DNA from: an uncultured Lachnospiraceae bacterium
GTDB lineage: Bacteria > Bacillota > Clostridia > Lachnospirales > Lachnospiraceae
Length of the DNA: 64,000 bases
Reading direction: 5' to 3'
Assembly (NCBI GenBank): GCA_910584945.1
Contig: CAJUDY010000010.1
Coordinates: 1 to 64,000 of the forward strand
Below the pieces are notes generated by a model. It saw only the letters and a program-made list of their open reading frames with translations. It had not been told where the DNA came from and searched no databases. The position numbers were made by a program, and so were the translations under genes. Shown in pieces: positions 6,963 to 16,900 of this stretch. Every line of letters begins with the position of its first letter. Positions within the stretch are counted from its first letter, which is position 1.

Positions 6963-7601
6963 ATGGAACGCAGAATCGATATGAAAGAAGTGTCGGACGG
7001 AAGGCTTTACAGGGCCAATGATCTGGTGAAAGCAGACTGCGGCGGCTGCGAGGGCTGCTCGGCCTGCTGTCAGGGGATGGGGAGCTCCATCACGCTGGAC
7101 CCCCAGGACTTGTTTCAGCTGTATCGGGGTCTTCAGATGGATTTTGACCGGCTGCTGGAGGGCGGCAGAATCGAGCTGAATCTTGTGGACGGCCTGATTC
7201 TTCCCAACCTGAAAATGACCAAAGCTGAGGAAAACTGCACATTTTTGAACCGGGAAGGGCGCTGCAGCATTCACCCTCTGCGTCCGGGAATCTGCCGCAT
7301 GTTCCCGCTGGGACGGCTGTACGAGAACGGCTCCTTCCGGTATTTCCTGCAGATCCATGAGTGTCCGAAGGAGGGCCGGAGAAAGATCAAGGTAAAAAAA
7401 TGGCTGGATCTTCCGGAGATTGACCGTTATGAGCGGTTTGTCTGCGACTGGCATGATTATGTAAAAGATCTTCAGAAGAAGGTAGGGCAGGACCCGGAGC
7501 AGATCAAACCGGTCAGCATGGAACTTTTGAACCGGTTTTACCGGACGCCCTACGACCCCTCCGGCGATTTTTACGAGCAGTTTTACGAAAGGATGCAGTG
7601 A
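6963..7601 (+). CDS. YkgJ-family cysteine-cluster protein, 212 aa
   Basis: Belongs to the YkgJ/UPF0153 putative zinc- or iron-chelating family. Cysteines are clustered at C26, C29, C32, C35 and C36. A later CTFLNREGRCSIHPLRPGIC block and a final HECP complete the usual set. No signal peptide or membrane segment. It starts three bases after the GTPase-RNase gene and is clearly the last gene of that operon. The family's function is unproven; a metal-dependent enzyme or chaperone is the usual guess. Its place here makes it a candidate partner of the translational GTPase. Confidence 0.85.
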   Translation: MERRIDMKEVSDGRLYRANDLVKADCGGCEGCSACCQGMGSSITLDPQDLFQLYRGLQMDFDRLLEGGRIELNLVDGLILPNLKMTKAEENCTFLNREGRCSIHPLRPGICRMFPLGRLYENGSFRYFLQIHECPKEGRRKIKVKKWLDLPEIDRYERFVCDWHDYVKDLQKKVGQDPEQIKPVSMELLNRFYRTPYDPSGDFYEQFYERMQ

Positions 7602-7651
7602 GAGTTGGAGAGAAGAAAATGAAAGAGCTGTGTCCACGCGGGGATGGCCTC

Positions 7652-7681
7652 TTGCGCTTCGTATGCAAACTGTGTTATAAT
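7652..7681 (+). promoter_or_regulatory. Promoter upstream of the BTAD regulator
   Basis: TTGCGC (7652-7657), 18-bp spacer, perfect TATAAT (7676-7681). The transcript would run through the repeat element at 7726-7858 into the regulator gene, giving a leader of about 220 nt. Confidence 0.5.
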
Positions 7682-7725
7682 GACACAAAATCAGAGAAGA
7701 AGAATATACAAAATATTGAATTTGT

Positions 7726-7858
7726 GTAATTATTCAGCACAGGTCGAAGCACTTGCTGCTGAGACCGTAAGAATATGATTCAGGAGTGCAAAATTTCATC
7801 GCCGCAGGCGATCTTAAATGGATTTTGCATCGTAACTGTGAAGGTACTGAACAGTTAC
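7726..7858 (+). repeat. 133-bp terminal-inverted-repeat element, copy 1
   Basis: Begins GTAATTATTCAGCAC and ends GTACTGAACAGTTAC, imperfect inverted repeats of each other. By eye it is identical at all but about 4 of 133 positions to the element at 49022-49154, which lies in the opposite orientation. Inside are a CATCGCC/GGCGATC hairpin and a terminal GTAACTGT/ACAGTTAC hairpin. AATTT occurs on both sides and may be a target duplication. No ORF inside: a MITE-like, non-autonomous element sitting in the leader of the regulator gene. Confidence 0.75.
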
Positions 7859-7907
7859 AATTTATGTAAAAAATAGAATCGGATGTCGGATGTGTAGGAG
7901 GGAAGGC

Positions 7908-9140
7908 ATGATGAAGGAAAAGCTGCCCGTGCTGCGTGTCAGGATGCTGGGAGGAGAGCGGGTTACTTATGGGGACCTTCCGATTCTGCATCACAGAGGC
8001 GGCGTAACAAGAGCTTTAAAGCTTCTGCTGATTCTGCTGTACAACAGCCAGACAGGAATCACAAGAAGCAGACTGCTGGAAGACCTGTATGGAAGAGAGG
8101 AAGTGCTGGACGGAGCGAACAATCTTCGGGTCGCGTGCTACCGGCTGAAGAGGATGCTGGTGGAAGCCGGATTGCCGGAATACGATTACATATCCATACA
8201 GGACGGCCGCTATCGCTTTGAAGGCCCTATGAAGATCGAAGTGGATGCTCATATTTTCCGCCGTCTGATCAGTCGGGCAGGGGAAGAGGAAGACGAAGAG
8301 CAGAGAATCCGGATGCTGAAGGAAGCCTGCATCATGTACAGCGGAGAATTCTTAAGTGAATTGTCCGGAGAAGAGCGGGTGGTGCTGGAGGGAATGCGGT
8401 ATAAGGAGATGTACTCCTGCGCGCTTCAGGAAGTGTGCGATTATCTTCAAGAACAGCGGGAATACGAGGAAGTCTTAAAGCTGTGCGCCACTGCCTGCGA
8501 ACTGTATCCCTTTGATGAATGGCAGGCGGTCCGGATCGACTGTTATATGGCCCTGAACCGTTACAAGGAGGCCTATCGGGAATACGAAGATACGGCGAAG
8601 TTATTTTTTGAAGAGCTTGGGATCAGTCCTTCTGAGCGGATGATGAAGCAGATGAAGGTCTTAAGCGGCCATTTGAGCCGAATTCCACGGGATATCAATG
8701 AGATCAAAGGCGGCTTAAAAGAGAAGAATCCGGAGGAAGGCGCGTTTTACTGCAGTCTTCCGAGTTTTCGGGACGGTTACCGTCTGGTCCGCCGGATTAT
8801 GGAGCGCAATGGACAGTCGATCTATCTGATGCTCTGTACCATCATCGACAGCAGCGGTCGTCCCATGGAACATTCTTCCCGCCTGGATACCATGTCGAGA
8901 ACCCTGCATGAGGCGATCAAGCACAGTTTAAGACGCTGTGATTCCTTTACCAGATACAGCCCGGCACAGTTCCTGGTGCTTCTGGTCGGAACCAACCGGG
9001 AGAACTGCCAGCTGATCTCCGACCGGATTCTCCGCTTTTTTTCAGAAGGGCACCGATCCTGGAGCCGCAATCTGGATTGCTACATTTCTTCCGTGGCGGA
9101 GATGGAGAGCGAGCAGACCAGGCGGAGTTTCCTGGGATGA
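7908..9140 (+). CDS. BTAD-domain (SARP-like) regulator with degenerate GGDEF-like tail, 410 aa
   Basis: Three parts are visible. An N-terminal OmpR-type winged helix (about residues 10-105; TRSRLLEDLYGREEVLDGAN, LRVACYRLKRML) is followed by a bacterial transcriptional activation (BTAD) TPR domain (about 110-250) ending KLFFEELGISPSERM. The C-terminal ~110 residues resemble a GGDEF fold (LRRCDSFTRYSPAQFLVLL) but lack the GGDEF signature, so they probably do not make cyclic di-GMP. The start at 7908 is set by GGAGGG just upstream; an in-frame ATG at 7890 has no such site. It heads the surface-protein island and is its likely activator. Confidence 0.8.
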   Translation: MMKEKLPVLRVRMLGGERVTYGDLPILHHRGGVTRALKLLLILLYNSQTGITRSRLLEDLYGREEVLDGANNLRVACYRLKRMLVEAGLPEYDYISIQDGRYRFEGPMKIEVDAHIFRRLISRAGEEEDEEQRIRMLKEACIMYSGEFLSELSGEERVVLEGMRYKEMYSCALQEVCDYLQEQREYEEVLKLCATACELYPFDEWQAVRIDCYMALNRYKEAYREYEDTAKLFFEELGISPSERMMKQMKVLSGHLSRIPRDINEIKGGLKEKNPEEGAFYCSLPSFRDGYRLVRRIMERNGQSIYLMLCTIIDSSGRPMEHSSRLDTMSRTLHEAIKHSLRRCDSFTRYSPAQFLVLLVGTNRENCQLISDRILRFFSEGHRSWSRNLDCYISSVAEMESEQTRRSFLG

Positions 9141-9159
9141 AGATTAGGAAAGGAAAGCT

Positions 9160-9603
9160 ATGAAAGGCAGACAAGGATTTTACATCAACCTATCGGCCTC
9201 CAATCTGGTCAGCATCTGCGTGGATCAAAGCGTTGACGGCGATATCTCCGGAAGGCTGTACCACTGCTATACGGAGGAACCGGTTCCGTTTTCCAACGCG
9301 GTGCAGCTTCTGATTCGGATGGAAGAGCTGTACGACGGCATCTCCTTTCCTCAGGCGTCCACCAGGTCGCGGCGTTTTGTGCAGCGTCAGCAGCCTGCGC
9401 ATAGTTTTCAAAAAGTCCGGGATCAACGCTCGCTTCTTGCCTTCCGGGGGAAGCGCGCGACCTTTGTCACATCCGTTCACTACCGGCAGAACTCTGCATG
9501 GCAGGGCGATGTGGCGTGGATGGAACAAGAGCAAAAAGAATCCTTCTTAAGTACACTGGAATTTCTAAAACTGATCAATCACGGAGTGGAACAGACGAAG
9601 TAA
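9160..9603 (+). CDS. Hypothetical protein with RQN-WQG motif, 147 aa
   Basis: Unrecognised soluble protein, 19 bases after the BTAD regulator and probably co-transcribed. Its last ~50 residues (HYRQNSAWQGDVAWMEQEQK, then FLSTLEFLKLINH) are clearly homologous to the 69-residue protein at 10732-10941 (RQNATWQGQVTWAEKK, then FRSALELLKLID). The first ~90 residues are unique to this one and include a Gln/Arg-rich middle. The pairing with a surface-gene regulator suggests a regulatory or assembly role, which is inference only. Confidence 0.65.
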   Translation: MKGRQGFYINLSASNLVSICVDQSVDGDISGRLYHCYTEEPVPFSNAVQLLIRMEELYDGISFPQASTRSRRFVQRQQPAHSFQKVRDQRSLLAFRGKRATFVTSVHYRQNSAWQGDVAWMEQEQKESFLSTLEFLKLINHGVEQTK

Positions 9604-9624
9604 ATTCTTCGCTGTTCTTTTTTT
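9596..9624 (+). terminator. Weak terminator-like hairpin over the 9160-9603 stop codon
   Basis: CGAAG (9596-9600) and CTTCG (9607-9611) flank the stop codon, and eight T follow a few bases later. The stem is short, so termination may be partial. Confidence 0.35.
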
Positions 9625-9760
9625 TGTTTTTTGCACGAAAATGAAAAAAGAAAGCATTGTTTTGTCAACGGACTGATTTTAGTCCCTTCCCGACAGGTAA
9701 AATGCATATGATGAAAAGAAAGAAGAATTACAGGGGTTCTTCCCTTTTTAAAGGTGCATT

Positions 9761-9994
9761 ATGGAACAGAAGATAAAACAGTCGGGAATCAATATCGGCA
9801 TCAACATCCGCCGGATCAGACTGGGAAAAGGAATCAAACAAACCGAACTTGTAAGAATGATTCAACTTCACGATGTGGACATGACCAGAGAGACGCTGGT
9901 CAAAATCGAGAGAGGAATTCAACACATCAAGGCCTCCCAGCTTCGGGGAATTCGGGATTGCCTGGAGACAACTTATGACGAATTGCTGAAATAA
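9761..9994 (+). CDS. XRE-family regulator, 77 aa
   Basis: A single Cro/cI-type helix-turn-helix fills the protein: INIRRIRLGKGIKQTELVRM, then TRETLVKIERG and LRGIRDCLETTYDELLK. The start at 9761 has AAAGGTG seven to eight bases upstream. It stands alone between the BTAD unit and the adhesin operon, so a local regulatory role there is the simplest reading. No operator could be assigned. Confidence 0.8.
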   Translation: MEQKIKQSGINIGINIRRIRLGKGIKQTELVRMIQLHDVDMTRETLVKIERGIQHIKASQLRGIRDCLETTYDELLK

Positions 9995-10451
9995 TGCAGT
10001 TCGCCCTGCACAATTTTTAAAAAATTGTGATTTTGAATACGATTATTTTTGCCTGCATTTAGAATAAATACCGCTAAAATTTGAAGGGGTTGGAGTGGCT
10101 GCATCTTCTGACGCTGTTCCGGTTTCTGAACGGTCTGATCTGTGCTCTGATTCTTCAAATAAAAGAAGTGGTATGTGGGTGGACGCATATGGTTACAGTA
10201 AAGAGGAAAAAAGTCCGGGAGAGCTAATTGCATTAAGAAGGGCGTTTGAAGTGCCCGTTATATTTGCGAATGTTTTTATATTGTTGGATGTATATCCGTC
10301 TTGATTTTGCGTGATTGTAATAGTTGATTTTAATCTATTGTCATACGCAAACATGATGTTCTGGATTGAATATTATAACTGGCAAATTCTAACAAGAGAT
10401 GTTAAGCCGGATTTTCCGGCGTGGCATAAAATCTAAAACAATAAAAGAAAC

Positions 10452-10487
10452 AGCATCCCGCTTTGCCAGTTGGATGCTATCTTTTTT
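10452..10487 (+). terminator. Intrinsic terminator
   Basis: AGCATCC (10452-10458) pairs with GGATGCT (10472-10478), followed by ATCTTTTTT. It would stop transcripts entering from the XRE gene side. Confidence 0.65.
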
Positions 10488-10501
10488 GAAATCTGACTGA
10501 G

Positions 10502-10530
10502 GGCGCCATCGGAAGCAATTCCGATCGCCT
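10502..10530 (+). other. Strong hairpin in adhesin leader
   Basis: ATCGGAA and TTCCGAT flank a GCAA tetraloop, extended by GGCG/CGCC at the base. TTTC follows, not a full T-run. Probably a structural RNA element or a weak terminator. Confidence 0.5.
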
Positions 10531-10551
10531 TTCATGGATCAATTATACTAC

Positions 10552-10582
10552 AGGGTACCTGCACGATGCAAGTACCCTTTTT
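10552..10582 (+). terminator. Terminator-like hairpin before the adhesin operon
   Basis: AGGGTAC (10552-10558) pairs with GTACCCT (10572-10578), extended by internal TGC/GCA, then a run of T. It sits ~150 nt before the first small gene of the operon, an attenuator-like position. Confidence 0.6.
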
Positions 10583-10731
10583 CATTTTCAGAAAAAATAT
10601 TTCTATCCTTATTTCTCAAAATTCACAAAAATTCCCCTTCCTGTAATGCTTCTTGTAATGTCCCCTTTTGTAAAATAGACTTCACAACGGAAAGCAGCGA
10701 CAAAAATAGCTCCAGTAAGGAGGCGGAAGCG

Positions 10732-10941
10732 ATGACAGAAAATCCCAGGCTGAAAGGCGCAGGTACCTTCGTGGTGAAAATACTGGACAGACAGAACGCC
10801 ACATGGCAGGGACAGGTCACCTGGGCGGAGAAAAAACAGACCCTGTACTTCCGCAGCGCCCTGGAACTTCTGAAACTGATCGACAGCACCATAGATACAG
10901 GAAGCGGCTGGGAACAGCCGGAAGAAGGAGGATTGGCATAG
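10732..10941 (+). CDS. Small RQNATWQG-motif protein preceding the adhesin, 69 aa
   Basis: The start at 10732 has AAGGAGG about ten bases upstream; the longer frame from 10534 would run through the upstream hairpin and is rejected. The body (GTFVVKILDRQNATWQGQ, VTWAEKKQ, FRSALELLKLIDS) is homologous to the C-terminus of the 9160-9603 protein. No signal peptide, so it is cytoplasmic. From general knowledge, similar short proteins lie ahead of large surface-protein genes in Lachnospiraceae, but no function is established. Confidence 0.7.
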   Translation: MTENPRLKGAGTFVVKILDRQNATWQGQVTWAEKKQTLYFRSALELLKLIDSTIDTGSGWEQPEEGGLA

Positions 10942-10972
10942 ATGAAGAAAACGATAGAAGGAGGAGGAAACC

Positions 10973-13900
10973 ATGAAGAATAGCAAAGCAAAGAGAATCA
11001 TCGCAGTCCTGCTTTGTCTGGCCGTACTTGCCGGCAGCGAACTGAGCGGAATGACCAATATTGTGGGAGATCTGTTCGCCGCGGAGACGCCGGTCACAGA
11101 CACGGAAGGGATTACTCCGGTGACTCAGGAAGAAGAAGCCCCCGGGCAGTCCGATTCTAAGGAAAATCAGGAGCAGCAGTCCCCCGAAGTTCCGGCTCCC
11201 GATACCTCAAAAGAAGACGACGCCCCGGCCGGGACGCCCGGGAACTCTGCGGATACTCCGTCAGAGACGCCCGCGGATCAGACGGACCAGTCCCCCGCAG
11301 ATGATGCAAAGCAGGATGGGGACCAGATTCCCGCCGACGCCCCGCAGGAGGACGCAAAACCCGACGAGATACCGTCCCTCGCTCCCGGCGAAGAACAGCC
11401 CGTGATCCAGGAGGAGTCCGAAGAAGAGCTTCCTGAAAAAGAGGAAGAAGACTGGGAGTTCGCGGACGATGCGGATCTCGAGGTCTTCGAGTCCCTCGGC
11501 GACGACGAAGTCGGCGAGATCATGTTGCGGGACGAAGCGGCGACCTTTGGCGCCCCCAGACGCGCCCGTACGGCAAATACCCGTACCTGGAATTTTGATT
11601 TGCATTATGTCAATCAGAACGACGGCCACAGCGTGAGTAAGGAAGACAGCTTCAGCCTCAAGTACCAGATCGAGTTTAAAAATAACGGCAGCGAATCGAT
11701 TCCGGCAGGCGCGGTAGAGATCCGTATCCCTCGCAAACTTCTGGAAAAACGGGGCAGCGAGACGGCCGGTTACATCACCGAAGATCAGGTGGCCGTGCCC
11801 GTCGAAACCGACGAACAAAACCAAAAATACGGAAGCACTTCCTTCCTTTATAGAGTAGAAGGAGACGAATTGGTCTTCTTCAACGGCAAGCCCGTTCCCG
11901 CCGGCACCAACTCTATGTGGCAGGTCCTCTATAAAGTCGACTCCATGGACGTCATCGAAGACGGTGAAAAGAATCAGTGGACCCTGACCCCTTCCGTCAG
12001 CGTCACCAACGGCGAGGACGAAGACAAACTGAGTGAAGCGGACTGCGAAGGCCTGGCCTTAACAGGAACCATCGATCCCTACGTCCGGATCGACTCCTTC
12101 ACCAAGTCCCTCTACAAAGAGACCAACCGGCGCTACACCCCCGGACTCTACAGCGAGTCCCAGGTAAAATCCTATATCGACGGGGACCTCCCCGCTCAGT
12201 TTTCCGGTGACAATTTCGGCGAGTATCGCTACGTCGTTTGGGAAATGGCCGTCAAGGGAACCGCCACCCAGCCCTGGCAGCTGAAAGTGAACGAACTTCC
12301 CGTCATAGGGAATACCTCTACCAAAGGCTTTGTCGTCGGCTACAAGGACCGCCATAACGACTCCCTGGGCTATAACGTCCCCGTGACGACGCCCTCCTGG
12401 AACGACAGTAATAATCTGGAAAATGGCTTCCTCAAAGCCGGGCAGACCCTGACCGCCGAGAGCAGAGAGCGCTCCTTCGGCAGCCGCTTCTGGGTTGTCG
12501 CCGCCTACCCGATCGACCAGGCGTCCGTAGGTACTGCCCTTCGCAACCAGGCCTCCGTCACCATGGACCCCATCGACGAGGACGCGGATGCGGACACCTC
12601 GCAGTCCCAGGTCAAAGAGTGGATTTACGAAGACTACAAGTGGGACTACAAAGGCGACACCATTTACATAAGGAAGAATTACAACGTCAGCGACAGTGAA
12701 AAAGTCTACTCCGGCTGGCTCGACGTCTACCGCCGGGCGAGCCAGAATGGCCAGGACTACGGAGAGTTCCCTTTCACCACCAGCACCTCCTTCTACGGCT
12801 ATAAGTGGACCCACGACGCGGGAGAGAACGGAAAGCTGGGAGAGCGTAAGGAGGGCAACACCTTCAAACTCGTCGCCACCGACGACACCATGTACGCCCG
12901 CCTCGGCCAGGGCGAGGGCAATACCTGGCTTGGACCGCAGGACTACTATTTCACTGAGATCACCGTCACCGCCACCGACCGGAACATCGACGTCTTCGAG
13001 GACAAAGAAGTCCCGGGCGAACCCGGAGAGCTGAAAGTCTACGTGATGAACGGTCGTAAGGATGGCGGGATACTCACCAATACGGAGGGTCAAAACGCGA
13101 CGGACAGCGACTGGGAAGAAATCTACACCGAGACCCTCGACCCCGCCGTCAGTACCACCCTCCAGAAGACCTTCCGTCTGAACGATACAAAGATGGCAGG
13201 AGAGCCCTGGCGCGTCAAGGCCGAGTACGTATCCGGCAACTACGTCGCCACCTGCCGGATCGATGTCAAAGTCCGCCTCCGCTGTGGTTCCCCCAAGCTG
13301 GCGTCCGTGTGCAGGCTGAACAGCACCGTCAGCAGCGTGGAACTGGAAGATATCTCCGGCGTGTACGGAGAATACTGGAAAGAGAAAGACGGTAGCCGGA
13401 CGCTTGTCAGCACCATCTACGTGTCTGACGAAAACGGCTCAAAAGGAGACATTACTCCCACCACTCCGGGGACTTCTGTCGGTACCGGCGACAGCACCCC
13501 GGACAGCGTAAAGGTCGACCCTAATTCCGCCCTGCTCAATTACATCGGCTATGGCGGATACGCCGACCTGACCAGAAAACTCTACGGCGGCCTCCTCTGC
13601 CGTGACAATGACAATAAAGAGCTGACCAACTTAACGCCCAAAGCCGAGGCCACCAAAGCTTCCGCCAGTACCAACGACTCCGAAAACGAACGAGTCCTGG
13701 TGGACTATCAGCTCACCGCCTACAACGGCTGGCAGGTCTACGGACAGGACGCCATCCCCTGGCTGAGCGCCGACATACAGGCGGGAAATCTGCTGAACCC
13801 GGGACATAAGGATGTGGTCTTCTACGACCTTCTTCCCTACGGCATGAAGTATGATCCCACCGTCCCGGCCACCGCCGGACGGATCACCAATCTGGACGGC

Positions 13901-16900
13901 AAAGGAAACTACAAGACCCGTCCGGACTTCTGGATTCCCAGCCAGGTACGTGTCGACGTGAATCCGGATACGGACGTTGTTGCCAATTACAGAGGCACCG
14001 GGCGTACCCTGGTTGTCTTCCATATCTCCTACGAAGGAGACGACCCTTCTGTCTACACCAATGGCATGTGGATGGAAGGCTGGGGTGTAAGCTTCCGGGC
14101 CTACTATCAGAAAAAAGACCTGACCGTTGCTCAGGCAGGAACCAACATCTGTGCCTTCATGGCGGAGGACGGCAGCGAACTGATCGGAGCGGAAGGAGAA
14201 GTCTTCCCCGACGACGGAAACTCCTATCCCGGCAGTTTTACCGATGCCGACAAAGCCCTGGGACAGATCCGGGATGACTCAGACCAGAATATTTGCAACG
14301 TCATGTACGCCGGCAACCAGGCCACCGGAGAATTCGTGGAGGCCTCTCAGACGGAATTTCTCAAGAAAGTCAAGGCCGATGAGGACCAGTACGGCGTCTT
14401 CAAGGACAGCGCCAAAGTCGTTCCCGGCAAAGGCTACACTTACGAGATCGCCGTGGCCCAGACCAAGGAGAGCAGCGGCAGCCTGACCGACATCGTCGTC
14501 TACGACGCCCTGGACCAGGCGGACGGTACGCAGCTTCAGGGAACCTTCCGGAACGTGGCGGTCAGCGGCCTGACAGAGCTCGATATCGACGCAAAAGTAT
14601 ACTATAGCTGGAAAACCGGCGCAGCCCAGCCCACGACGCCGCAAGAGTTGGCAGCGGAAAATTCCGACTGGATTCGCGCGGATCTGTGGGAGACCACGAT
14701 CACATCAGAAGCGTGGAAAGAAGCGCATCCAGACGAGGCTGAACCCGCTGTCCGCGCCGTCGCCGTGGATTTAAGCCAAAAGACGGACAAAAAACCCTTC
14801 GTCCTCCAAGAGGGTCAAAACGTCACCTTCCAGATTGCCATGACCCTCCCGGCAGGAGCAAAGGAAGGCGACGTCGTTAAAAACCAGGCCTCCTACTACG
14901 CCAAACCGACCAATGCGGCGGAAGAGACGGCCCCGGCGAAATTCGGCAGCAGCATCACCACCGTCACCGTGGCTCCCGCCCGCAAAGTGGAAGTCATCAA
15001 GGAGTTCGCCGAAGGCCGGAATATCCCCGCCTCCGCAGCGAACACCCCCTTCCGCTTCCGACTCTATGAGATAACGCAAAATGAGAAGGGAGAGACGGTA
15101 AACCGCAGCCTGGCAAACCAGGCCTACACCTTGCAGGATACAGAAGGAAACGTGCTGGAGGGCAACCTCCCCCACGCCACCGACGCCGACGGCGGATTTA
15201 CCCTTCGCGCCGGACAGAAAGCCGTCTTCCTGTATGCGGACATTTACACCGAGGACGCGGATGGGAGTAAACGCCTGAACATCTACGCCGAGGAAGTAGA
15301 AGAGATCTTCTGGCAGTCCCACCGGACCATCGTGGATAATTCTGCCGAGCAAGACGCGGAAGGCAAATACATCGGCAGTCGTAAGATCACCATCACCAAC
15401 GACTACCGCCCCGTCCTCTATGTCCAGAAGCAGCTCCAGGGCATTTTAAACGACGAGACCCACCGGGCGGAGGCCGACAGTCAGGAATTCACCTTCCGGA
15501 TCGAGACCTCCGCCGACGGCGGAGAGACCTGGACGCCTTTTTCAGAGAAAAATTACTACTATGTGGACCGCGCCGGCTTAAACGGCGGCGTCCCAGGCCC
15601 GGATAAAAACCACGGTCAGACGCTGGCCCAGTGCAAGGGTACGACTGACAGCGAAGGCCGCTTCCAGATCAAAAAAGGAGATGTGGCCGCCCTCTGCTTC
15701 GACCAGGTCGGCGTTATGTACCGGGTATCCGAGGTCACGTCGGAAACCATAACCGTCGATGGAAAACCGCTGGCAGCAGACAAAGAAGGAAACGACCTTC
15801 CCTGGATCTGCCAGACCGCCCCCCAGACCGGCGTCACATCCGTCTTTGGCACCCGGGCAACCATCACCAACGCCTACCGGTGGAAAGATCTCTATCTCAC
15901 CAAGAAGATCACCCATCAGGAAGAGAAGGACTATAAAGATACAACATTCACCTTTCAGTTAAAGCGTCAGAATGCCGACGGAACCTTCGACGCGCTCTCA
16001 TCAGAGGAGCGCGCGAGAATCACCTGGCAGCTCACCGACGCTCCGGAAGGATCAGAAGTACAGCACCTTGACCACAACGGTCAGATCACTGTTGCCTGCG
16101 GCGGCAGGACCATCCGCCTCTCTGGACTGGAAGCGGGAGCCGTCTATCAGACAGAAGAAATTCTGCCTGAGAATTCGGACTACGCGCCGGATCAGAACCC
16201 CGTGACCGTGACCATGCCCGTATCCGGCGACCGGAGAAATCTTACGGTCACCAACGACTGGCTCTGGAGGCCTCTGTACGTCACCAAGACCGTGGCATAC
16301 GATTCCTCAGACCAGGAGACGGCACAGAAGGTGAAAACCACCGAATTCCGGATGGTCGCCTCTGTAGGGCAGACCAAGAGTGCGGAAGTACTCCTGACCA
16401 GCATTCCGGCGACTCGGGGTGCAAAAGAAGTAACCTACGACCTCATGGAACAGGGCAGAGTCATTCAGACCGGATTGCGGACGGAAGAAGGCGGCGTCTT
16501 CACCCTGAAAGACGGCCAGACCGCCGTCTTCAAGGACGCGGCCAAAGCAGGCTGGCACTACTCCGTGCAGGAGCTGCATCCGGATGACCCGGAGGAACTG
16601 GCAAAAGAGCAGTTCCAGCAGGTCTACCCGGCAAATAACGCCCCTGCCACCGGAACCTTTGAAGGAGAGCGCGGCGAAGCCGGCATCATCAACGGCTCCA
16701 ACGACAGCCTCTACATCACCAAAGACTATGTCTGCGATCCCGGGGACGCGGCGGCGGAGAAATATGTGGAAAGCAGCATGCCGACAGGCGGAACCGAAAC
16801 CGGCGGCGAAGAGAACAAGGAGCTCTTGAAAGGCCGTCTGGCGGTGAAAGTAAAGCTGACCCTGAACGGTACGCCTCTGGAGCTCTGCGAGGTCACCGTG

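Larger units (their letters stand above)
9995..10731. other. Long intergenic region upstream of the adhesin operon
   Basis: No convincing gene in about 740 bases. A 69-codon frame from GTG 10095 has GAAGGGG five bases upstream but unremarkable composition and no recognised family. The right half holds three successive hairpins (10452-10487, 10502-10530, 10552-10582). Local base composition is AT-rich compared with the adhesin gene. No consensus promoter could be placed with confidence. Confidence 0.5.

Noticed and set aside
10095..10304. 69-codon ORF from GTG with GAAGGGG upstream
   Set aside because: Composition is not protein-like, the frame is unsupported by any motif, and an overlapping TTG-started frame is equally possible. 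Kept only as a note in the intergenic entry.
12059..13093. 344-codon open frame on the minus strand inside the giant adhesin gene
   Set aside because: It mirrors the GC-rich codon pattern of the adhesin, has no RBS or family resemblance, and lies wholly inside a gene with clear signal peptide and domains.
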